Shown here one piece after another: positions 1 through 10,300 of a DNA stretch of 22,089 bases. The notes under the pieces are model-generated. The model ran no database searches, was not told where the DNA came from, and saw only the letters and a program-made list of their open reading frames with translations. Position numbers and translations under genes: made by a program. This stretch comes from Dipetalonema caudispina. Lineage: Eukaryota > Nematoda > Chromadorea > Rhabditida > Onchocercidae. Position 1 is the first letter of the stretch; every line of letters starts with the position of its first letter. The DNA lies in the NCBI GenBank assembly GCA_013365325.1, contig JABVXV010000603.1:1-22089 (forward strand), written 5' to 3'.

Positions 1-2675
1 TTCGTGTTTATGCCGACATGACCTTTAATGTGACCTTGAGCTTCAGTCACAGCGTAAGATTATCGTAAATGCTTGTGATGAGTGAAAGCGAAACGTGAAT
101 GATTAGATTTATCGCGTCACAGTGACGTGTCAAAACATTTCATTTTAAATCAGTTTAATAAATTTCACTGAGTTCACTATTTCAACATAGGACTTACTGT
201 AAGACTTGATTTACGTAACCTCCGTTTATTTAAGCCGCCGTGTCACTCACATGTCGTTTGGCGTAGAGTCCATTCTACATGTCAAAGTAGTACAAATTGT
301 TGAACTTCGACTGTCAGCCGATAACTTCTCCCATTTGTCTTTTAGATTTATGCTAATTAGGCACGCGCATCGTGCAGCTTGCATTTCTCAAAAACTTCGA
401 TCTAACGAATAAATATCTGTTGAAACTTTGACAGAACTTTTGCAGGCATCTTCAATGTCACATTATATTTCTGAATCTTCGTTTATTTAATCCTGATGTT
501 ATCAATAATTAAATCAATGTACATTTGTAAGAACCTAATAGTACTATCATATGTTATGAAATTATGATTATATGCAATTTCTTCGTCGTCCTCATCTATA
601 TTCTCTTGAACTGTTCCATTTTAATTATCATTGAAAATTACAAGTAAACAAGCTTGGCTATAATAATACATTCATTTATAATGTAAATTTGGCGAATAAA
701 ACAGAAAACAACAACCTTTATCAGATTTATATCAATAATTATCACTCTTACCAAAATGTTATCAGTAGCAATGATCAGAATTCATTATAGACAATTTTGA
801 CACTTTTCTTCCTTTAATTTTAACCTTTAACCTTCTCATAAAATGAATGAGGCAAAGATGTTAATGGATGGTATCTCTTTGAAGTATCGTAAGAAATGTG
901 AGAAGTTAGCTTATCATAAATTTGAAAAATTTTTCAGAACTTTATACGAAGTTTAAATTGAAGCACAATTATTTTTGAAGAAAATTCTTTTTTGTTATGA
1001 TCAATCGAAAAGTGATCACTTCTTACGGTATGATATAAACAGAAACGATCATTAATGGAGAGAGGGGGGGTTAAAGGTCAAAACAAAAGAATAGCTTATG
1101 ATTGCTTGCTTATACAGTTAATAGTAGCACAGTTAATTCAAAATGTTTAACAGTCTGAATCATTGCTAATAAGTATATATCCTTAAGCATTCACTCCATA
1201 TCTTTCATTTTCTTACTTAATATTTTCATACTTTTCTAATTATGTGAAGCAATAAATAATTCACTTCTTTCTTTCTCTCCAAGTAATTATCGTTAAATTA
1301 ATTAATGATTAAAATTAATTGCTCCCAAATAAATTAATTTTTTAAATTGGAGAGAAAAAAAAAAGGATAAATTGAGCTGCAAAATATTACAAATAACTCG
1401 AAATGTATCCTTGCAAACGGTGTTCTGAAATGATATAGTGAAGTAAATAAGGGGGATGGGAGCATAAGTATGGGTTAGAGATGAGAGCAGGAATAGAGGG
1501 GGAGGATAGTTTTCCGGTTCCGGTTATGGTTTATTTTAGTACTATATTAATTTAATTTAAACAAATACCAATAATTCATTTATTTCTATTGCATTAAATT
1601 GTTGTCATTTCAAAGATATTTCCGTTTTAATCGATAAGAATTGTCATTTATGAAGATTTTTAATATCATATCGTCCGAATAAACGTACTAAAATTGATAG
1701 TTTATTTCTATGCACATAAATTATCCAAATTATAAAATCATTGAGTTTTACATTTTAAATGAAAGAGGAAAGTTTGAAATTAGTTTTATAATGAAACGAA
1801 TTGAATATGAAATGATAACAGAATAATCAAATTTATCTTTACAAATAATTATGTAGCAATCTACAATGGTTGACTTTTTGGAAATTGATAATTTAGAGAA
1901 TTTTTACTGGTAGATAACGTTTTTTTTTCAATTTCTTCTGATATCAACTTTAATTAGTTTAGTTTATACGTTGAAAGAAGGCAATTATTAGTTGTTTATT
2001 GCTATTTAACTTATCATTTCCATCAATTGGTATTTGCATATCATCGTGGGAAACTTTTCCCTTCCCCTTACTTTTTCATTTGGTTACTTATTTTTATGTT
2101 CTACTACTTCAACATTAATCATATTCCTCGCAATCATTTTACTAATAAATTAAGCAAATTTAAGATATTCAATTACTGAAGTACTTTTTTTATTTTCTCA
2201 AATTTCAAATGACTTCGATACTCTTTTTTGTAAATGAACGCTATTATTTAATATATAGATCATTTTGTAATTAGTTGTAGATCAGTTCAAAGTTTAATCA
2301 TAATAAATGTATGTAAAATAGTTCGTTAAAATTGAAAGCTATATAGATACGAATGATCATCAGTAATTTGATCGAAATCGTATAAAATGATGAACTAGCA
2401 AGAAGGTATGGCATAGAAAAGAAAATGGGACACAATATCATTCATTACCCACCCAATGTCAACCGGTTTTTGTTAGGGAAGATAGGGCAGGAAGATGGTA
2501 GGATTACTTCATGTTGACAGTATGAGCTGTTGGATTGGCTTCTTTTTTTTTTTTTTTTTGTCTTTATTTTTTTAACTATTAGTTAACAATAAAAATATTT
2601 TGTTAATTCTAAAATTTTTTTTTAAGAAAAGATTGCATTTATCACTTCATCATTGAACCATTTGAAAAGATCATT

Positions 2676-2677
<2 letters not shown>

Positions 2678-2703
<26 letters not shown>
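2678..2703. repeat. poly-T run (26 T)
   Basis: An uninterrupted run of 26 T. A 17-T run lies just upstream at 2543-2559. These are simple homopolymers with no poly-A signal or target duplication next to them that would mark a retroposed copy. Their length is prone to sequencing error. Confidence 0.9.
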
Positions 2704-2707
<4 letters not shown>

Positions 2708-4248
2708 AAACTATTCTCATGAACTATTTGATCTAACACTGTTGGTTGATAGCATCAGGAAGAGAGGAAGAAAAATCGTACAGAGAAAATATGGCACAAG
2801 AAAAAAATTTTAAAGGACAAGATAAGATAGAGAGAAGAAAATAATGTTTGACTTTGAATTTTTTAAAAGCAGTATATCAATTTTTAAATTAAAGCTTTTC
2901 ATTTTATTTCAACTTTAATATATCAATTTTTTGTGTTTGTTTGTCTGTTTTTTTTTTTTCTTTTTTGTTTTTTTTTTTTAATATTCCAATTTTGAATAAT
3001 AGTTTTCATGTTTAAATTTATGAGAAAAATTTTTGCATTTTAAATATAAACTTATTTGTTTACTTCCTATTTCTAATAATTTTGACAATTATCCATTACA
3101 TCAGTATTGATAGGATGAAGATGAAATTGATGGCATTTCTCGAAACTTCTAAAGCTTTTTTGCATAAATAACAAAATGGCAAAATGGTGAAATATATTGA
3201 TTATGAGGCTATTGGCATGACCAAACTGACACTTTCTTTACTTTATTTATATCTATGAAAGAGTGAAATAGAAAAAGGGAAATGGAAAAAAAAAAAGGAC
3301 GTGAAAAATTTGATGCTTATTAAAATTATTTGCTTCTTTAAAATATTAGTTCACTTGTAATACGTCATTTTTTTTCATATGGTACGTTTTTCATTTATAC
3401 GTACGTATAATATGCATGTATGATGGATGATTATTTAGAAATAAGAATTAGGAATATGCTTGAGAATTAAATAACAACTAAAATACTATGTAATATTTAT
3501 TGATATAATATTAAAGTATTTAAAAAGATAAAGGAAAATCTAATTTTCTTATATATTTTCATGAAAAATAGGTTCCATTATATGCTCAATCAAAAATTAG
3601 ATTAAAATTAAAAATTACCAATGAAACAATTCTTTCAACATCAGCAATTTTCGTCAAATAGTTAACTTTGTTATAATGATAAAATATTTTCCCATCATTA
3701 TCATTGTTTTTAATGAATTTTTTTTTAAAAAAAAAAAAAAGGGTTCGCAATAATTTGTGTTATTACATTTATTGTTATAAATTTCTTCGTAGAAAAATTA
3801 ATTGTTTGCTTATTCTTTTCAAATGAAAATTTTCTTTTTTTTTGGTAATATAAAAAAATCAAATGCAGAAATTTTCTCAAGTAATTTTTAGGTAGTAAAT
3901 TAACTTTTTTACTAAGTTTTTTTTAGTAGTATTTCCAATTATTAAGTGTATGGAAATATTCATTTTGTATACAATTTATTTAGTTTCTTCCCAGAAATTT
4001 TGTTTCAAATTATAGTTATTGGTTAATATTTCATATATTTAATGTATTTTAGAATTTTTTTTTTCTCATTTATTCACTGGAAAGATTCAAAAATTCTTTT
4101 TTTTTGTTACTGAAATGTTATCATACTTTAATTATTATTTGTTTTGTTATTATTTTGCTTACTTAAATATGCTTACTCGACTTAACTAAAGATAACGTAT
4201 ATGAGATTACAAAGAGATTCTAGATAATGCAGGAAAATATTTCATTAA

Positions 4249-4258
4249 TTTTTTTCAG
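4249..4258 (+). promoter_or_regulatory. candidate spliced-leader trans-splice acceptor
   Basis: A T-rich stretch ending in TTTTTTTCAG stands 60 bases upstream of the chosen start codon. There is no coding exon upstream that it could pair with in cis. In nematodes such an orphan acceptor is normally where the SL exon is joined. The mature 5' leader would then be SL plus 4259-4318. An alternative SL site is the TTACAG ending at 4499, which would drop exon 1 and start the protein at the ATG at 4523. Confidence 0.55.
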
Positions 4259-4262
4259 GAAA

Positions 4263-4313
4263 ATGTTCCCGATCTTAAATAATTTGCAACCATTGATAAT
4301 TGGTGAAGAATAG
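4263..4313 (+). promoter_or_regulatory. upstream ORF in the leader (16 codons)
   Basis: An ATG four bases after the proposed trans-splice site opens a frame of 16 codons that stops with TAG at 4311-4313. That stop is five bases before the chosen main start at 4319, and the two frames differ. If the leader is as proposed, ribosomes would meet this ATG first, so it could lower translation of the RabGAP. It exists only if transcription or trans-splicing includes 4259-4318. Confidence 0.45.
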
Positions 4314-4318
4314 CTTAT

Positions 4319-4331
4319 ATGTCCAGTACAG
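4319..4331 (+). CDS. USP6NL: RabGAP coding exon 1 (start codon)
   Basis: ATG TCC AGT ACA G followed by a strong donor, GTAAGT, at 4332. It leaves phase 1, which joins in frame to the acceptor TTACAG ending at 4499. This start is preferred because exon 2 is open upstream of its own ATG up to that acceptor. The joined N-terminus reads MSST then V and a run of five threonines. If the exon is skipped, translation would start at 4523. Confidence 0.6.
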
Positions 4332-7300
4332 GTAAGTAAAATTGTTTCAATGATTTCGAAAACATAAATTAATACATTGATAAATGTTGATGATTGAAAA
4401 GTGGCATAAAATAAATAGTAGCAGTCTTAACCGGCATTATTGCCTCACACAATTACATTACCATTGTCATCAGGATTAAGTGCTACTTTACTGTTACAGT
4501 TACTACTACAACTACGAATTGTATGCGTTTGATGGATTTACGGGAAAGTGATATTTTGGATACTAGTGTGGATACGGAGGAAGATATTGGAAGTGGAGGA
4601 CATTTGGAAGAACGATTTGGTATGTTTTTATGCTATAGAATTAAACTTTTAAAAATTTCAAGAATTTTGCTAGGAAACTAAATTGGTATAGGTTCAAATT
4701 AGATCAATTCCTGTTTCTGGTATTTTTAAAGTGGAGAATTTGTAAGAAATTAGTAGTGAAGAAAAAGGGAAGTGATTTAGGAATGTTTAATGAATGATAT
4801 AAAAGAGTTTGGTCTTATGTTTGTGAAATGATGTTTAAAAATTTTTTATAATTTAATGAAATAAAATCCTTATCGATTAATCGTGAATAATTTTTCTCCA
4901 ATAAATTGTAAACCGAAGAATTTATAGCTTTGTATTATTCTCCTAATTCTAATAGATTAAGCAAAAAGTTTTATATATTGCAAATACCTTCAAAATAAAT
5001 TTTTTCTTGTTTGAAATAAGTAAATGCACGGTTGAAGTGAGCAAGTCAGCATCTTTAGTTTCAACTAGGATTTCAGTAGGCAGATGAGTGATAATAAATT
5101 CTGTGAAAATAGTTAGAATTGAAAACAGTTAGAGAGAAAGAGGAGTTTTTGCTATCAAATAAAATAGTCTTTCCAAAAGTTACTTCAAATTAAAGAGACG
5201 TAGAATTGGGAATAGATTTCACTATCTTTTCCTTTTCGAATGAAATGATTGTTCAGTTCGTACGATACATACATCACTTATTTTGGATTCTAACATATTA
5301 TATTCTGGAGGAAATAGTTTGTCATACTTTCGTTTTATTCCCAATTGATTATGTCCATTTTCATATCTCATTTGTTTGTATTTCGTAAATAATGAACTGA
5401 TAGATTAGATCTGTCTAAATATTTTTTTTTTTTTTTATTAAACACTTGGGATTGTTTATGCATCTTTTTGAGAATCATTTAAAAAGCAACGAGTTGAAGT
5501 TTAATGTTTCTTCTTTTTTCAAAATTTTCAAATAAGGCATGTTCATTCTCAATTGATTATAAAGAATTAGCGATAGAGCCAACTCTCTATTGAAAAATTA
5601 GAAATTTTATGATTAGTGAAAGATAATTTATAATGATAGTTGAGGTTTTTCCTTTTTCTAAAATCAGATTGTTTAAAATTTCATTTTTTCCGCCGCTGTT
5701 TTTCGGGAAATTTGTTTTGATTGATTGACTACTGCTGTTATAGTTCACTATTTTTAATTATTAAATGATTAAATTTGGTTTTACAAGGAAATTGCACTGT
5801 TTATTTCCGGCATTTGCTTTATTTATACTATTTTTTCTACTGTTGGAAATTTATTTATCTGACATCACTACCAAATGATCAAAACATAACATACATAACA
5901 GCAGGAAAAGTAAGAGAAATGTGAATGCTAACTGTATCTCCAAAAGTAGCACAACATAATTTTTGCTCTTCCGGTTTTTTTTCTTTACCCGGATTAACTT
6001 CGAACTTTCCGTAGACACTTGTTACATGAAGTACTGCTTATATTGCCCTAGTTTGTTTGCAATGTTTTTTTTTGTAGTTATATTTAAGAGCAGCTAAATT
6101 CATAATAATATTAAATTCATATTTTGATTCCTTCGTTAAGGATATATCTGTTTATCAATGTTCGATCTTCTCTTACTCTCCTTTGCTGATATGATATTTT
6201 TTTTCCCTTTTTTTTGGAATTTTGATCCTGATAATTATTTATGACAAGGATTGGAATTCGAAATGTCCTGTGAAAGTCTGCAAAAGCATTTCGTAGTTGG
6301 GTAAATTTTATATTGTGTATGTGTGAGTGTTTTTTCTTTGTCTGTCAAGATAATAGCGCAGTTTTGAAAAAAAAATGAAATGATTTTTCACTGTTTGTTG
6401 AGTGTCGCTGCTCATATAAATTTAAGTTTTATCTTCTAATAATAGAAGTTCCGAAATTTTACCTTACTGCATCAATTAATTTATTTTTTCGAACAGATGG
6501 CAATAGCTTCTTTTTTCTATTTCGAACATTTCACTCGGCAAATTCCACTAATATTTAAATAAAATAATTCACAAATGGTGCACAGCCTATCATCTTCATT
6601 CATCAAATTAGCCTCTCTTTTTATATATTACCGATATAGCAGTGTTATAAAATATTCACTCATCGTACCCGTTTGCAAAAAAAAAAAAAAAAAAAAACAA
6701 AAATAATAATATTAATTAAATGAAAGACAGGGAAAATAATTGATTATTGAAACAATAAGTTCCATTCAACTAATCTTTCCCTCATCCAATCGATAGATAA
6801 GCTGCAGTTTCAATTTCTATCTGATCTTTACACATAGGAACACAGTTTCGACTTTTTTGTGCTTTTTGCTCTTTCAATTTTGTTCTATTTATTTCCATTT
6901 GAATGTTATAAATATTATTCGAATAGAAGAAAAATAATTTGAAACAAAATTGAATATTCATTATTTAAAATATCATTCCAGAAATTAAACTGTATGAAAT
7001 AAGAATATATTAAAGATTAACTTAAGCATACTTTAACATATATGCATTAAAGTTCTTTCTTTTACGTGAATTGTTATTGACAGCAAAACTGGAAACAGAT
7101 GCATTACTGCAGAAATTTAAATGTTCAATTTGTAATATAATAAATATGGATTGCTTATTGGAAAGTAATATGGTAGTATTAAACTTAGGCTGTTTATTTT
7201 AGCATTTGTTTAAAGGATTTCATCACAAATTTGCTAGCCAAAAACCAAATTCTACTATGGTATTTTCATAAAAGTACCAATATTGTATGAATCAATTCGT

Positions 7301-10300
7301 CTTAATATTACACTAGATATGTTCTTCTTTCTAGTTGTAGAACTACTAGCTGACTCATAATGCTCTTTTTTTAAATTAGATTTCATTCGGAGTATTATGT
7401 CTTATGCTATGAAGTACAGAAAAAAAATTCCATTTTTTTAAATTTAAATCTACACTTATCTCCGCTCTTATTTTTTTAAACTTAAATCTAGATTTGTCGT
7501 CTCATGATTCGTTGTTTTGATTTTGGAAGTTCTTTTTTTGTAGTGATATGTCTGAATTAGCTAGAAATATTTTAAATAAGAATATGACTTTATCTTAGAG
7601 TTATCCTTGCATTCATAAGTCATAGGTTGATGATGTACAGTAGACATAGGAATTGAAGTTTCCTATTTTCTATCACCTTTTCGTATCTCTTTTTTTCCTT
7701 ATATCTTTTCTTGCTTCAAAAAAGATAATAAATAAAGAAGCTCAAAGAATATTGACCCCTTATTATTTTGTCCTTCTCTCCTTCTTTTATTTTGTGGCAT
7801 TATTATATCATTACGAAAGGATTATTGAAAACGGAAACTGACTAGAACTATTTTGTTGGAATTATTGAGCAAAAAGGGAGTAACGAACTTTATTTCTGGT
7901 AGTTTTATTTTTTGATGGTAATTATGATCTCAGGAAAATTCTTATTAGCATCAGTTCATGAATATTGTCAAATTTTCTATAAAATAATTCAGGAAGATAT
8001 AGAAAAAATACAACTGATTGGTAGATATTGTGAAGGGATAATTCTCTGAATTGGATTACATTCATAAAGACATCTTTCATCTTTTCCGAATGATGGTTCA
8101 TCTTGTCTATTACTGGTTAATTTCTACACAAAAGAAATCATTTTTGCAGTGTCCTATCATCGGATACAGATGACAGTAGGCATTGCATGTCTTAGATTAT
8201 AACGTATTATCGTTGTCAGCCGATATTTGGAGCTGATACAGCTCATTGGCTGATTATGATCGTGAAATTATTTTAATAATGATTATTGCGGTACTTTTCT
8301 ATTGCAGTATCCGAAGAGTTGAAGGAATTTTTGTTCGCAAAAATACTATATTGAAAGATGATTTACATCATAGTTCTGTAAGTCATTGCTTTTCACGCTG
8401 ATGATAACGAAAGGAAGGAGTAAAATGAAAACAGTTTGTTGTTATACTCTCTACGAAGTTTTGGCCGTCATTGGCTATAGCAATTTCAGTCGCACTTCAT
8501 TAAGAACTTCCTCATATCGCAGCAAACTTTCTGTTGGATTTTCGTGCTAATACATGTTAATATGAAAAAAAAAAGTGGATTTTGATACTTGAGGTATACT
8601 AAGTTTCTTTTTCATCAAAATGACGTTCGTCCCTCTATTATGCAACTTTTTCTGTAGCAGTTGCAGTCGCTGTCACCAATGGATCATCAATACAACGGCA
8701 GAGTTGAAATTAAAAGTATTCTTGTTTCTGTGCATATCAATAAAACGATAGTAAAAACGAATGTCATTGATTTCAAAAATATCAACACTTCTGGGAAAAG
8801 CCAAAATACTCCCCGGGATACCATTTTGATTTTGCACTAGCGAAAGTAGTCAACGAACTTATCAGTAATTTTCTATAATGATAAACTTTATAAAAGTCAG
8901 CAGTTGATTGGAACGACGAACCGACGGTAGTTTATCTCATGCAACAGAATGTTTTGCTACAGTTTCAGGTTCAGGCATGGGGAAACTTTTCTTCCTTTCT
9001 GTTACCCTGGCAGAAGTATCTTATGCAGCAAAACATGCAGGTCTCAAGTTTTTATTTAGATTCATTTGATTCAAATTTTTAGTTTTATTTTATTTCGTTT
9101 ATCTATAGCTGCTAAATCTATCAGTATACAATCTATAATGATGTGTTGTCTGTACTTTGGATTTATATATACTTGTGAATTATTTTAGCATTATATATTT
9201 GATCAATGCAGGAAATTTTTTTAAATCCCTACTTTAATTGCTAATATCCTATCCTCTTTTCATTTCCTGTTCTATTCTGTCCTGATCAAATCAGTCGAAG
9301 ATTAATTGTGCAGGGAGTTGTCTAAAAAAAGTTGAAAAAAATCCTTCATTATCTTTAAAAGTTTCTGTAATATTCGTTACACACTTTTGGAAGTAAATGT
9401 AAGGAGGATTGGCTATATATATATATATGTAATTACTTGTGTATGATGGTTTATACCTTCGGAAAAGTGATTACATCGATTCATTTGGTAATAACAGCAA
9501 TAAGAATATTGCATATGCATTGATAATTTCAAAAAATTTATTTCTATTTGATTATTCGGTAATCGGAATTTAATTCTATTAGTTTTTTTCCTTTGAGTTT
9601 TCATTTTTCTTGGAAAGTTGAGCATATAAAGGAAGCTGATAAAAGTATGATTATAATGAAATTGAAACTAGCGGTAGAAAATGCAGAACTTTAAGTTTTA
9701 CTTTTGTTAGGAATACCGCTAACTACATTTCTCTTACTGTTTCTGTTTCCCGTTAAAATTTTCATGAATACTTCATTGGAAAACCTTTGTCAAGAAGGCA
9801 GTATTTCATCAAATTAATTAAATTAAATACCGGAAAAGAAAATGAGTGCATGGAACTTAACAAAGTGCAATATTGGCCCATAAAATTTATTACAATTATC
9901 AGTCACTAATAGTGACTTATGGAATTATATTTATATTGTGGTACTAATCCTGCCATAGCTTTATGATTAAACATAAAGACATTTTGCATATCACAGATAT
10001 TCTGGTTTGCGAGACAGGCTAATTACTGATTTGGTGGATTGTCTGATTTTCTTGTTTCAAAACGATTTTTCCTTCTTTTATTTTTGAATTTCGCATTAAG
10101 CATGCCTCGTGAATTTCTGCTGAAAGTAATAGAAATAGTGTTCATTTGAATCTAAAATAATTTCTAATTTGTTAGGTTTGTTTAATCTTTTTTTTTTCAG
10201 AGGCAATAAATGATGAGACGGAAGCAACGTCAAGCGATGAATCAGAAGAAGATCCAGAATTTCGAGAATTGGAAGAACGCTCGCAAATCGTTGAAAAATA

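Larger units (their letters stand above)
1..4258. other. 5' flank / intergenic DNA without a recognisable gene
   Basis: No reading frame here combines a start, good splice signals and a recognisable protein. The first 400-450 bases are visibly less AT-rich than the rest and hold a 68-codon frame at 206-412 that opens on TTG; I recognise nothing in it. From about 780 on the sequence is AT-rich with homopolymer runs, including T17 at 2543-2559 and T26 at 2678-2703, and a G-rich purine tract near 1440-1520. The stretch next to 4258 must hold the promoter and outron of the downstream gene, but I cannot place a core promoter. Confidence 0.6.
4620..10200 (+). other. intron 2, 5.6 kb
   Basis: GTATGT donor and a TTTTTTTTCAG acceptor. 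It is far longer than the other introns (about 120-600 bases). Most of it is AT-rich simple DNA with A/T runs, including A21 at 6677-6697 and an AT dinucleotide tract near 9415-9429. About 8130-9050 is less AT-rich and holds several possible exons (8308-8377, 8658-8715, 8969-9040) and a hairpin at 8216-8253. Long first introns often carry enhancers or alternative promoters; nothing here proves it. The 62- and 70-codon frames at 7653-7841 (+) and 9413-9625 (-) look like chance. Confidence 0.7.

Noticed and set aside
206..412. 68-codon open frame on the plus strand
   Set aside because: Opens on TTG, resembles no family I know, and lacks splice signals or poly-A context.
487..613. Minus-strand open stretch with an acidic segment (ENIDEDDEEIAYN)
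   Set aside because: No ATG at its start, no pyrimidine-rich acceptor before it, and only about 40 codons; likely chance.
5206..5388. 60-codon hydrophobic frame in intron 2
   Set aside because: Opens on a non-ATG codon in AT-rich DNA, where Phe/Ile-rich frames arise easily; no splice context.
7653..7841. 62-codon frame with membrane-like stretches
   Set aside because: Starts TTG; hydrophobicity follows from T-rich composition; no supporting signals.
8679..8840. ATG-initiated frame of about 53 codons as an independent small gene
   Set aside because: No promoter, poly-A or known similarity; better treated as part of a possible alternative 5' exon.
9413..9625. 70-codon minus-strand frame
   Set aside because: Its C-terminal end is an AT dinucleotide repeat; no family resemblance.
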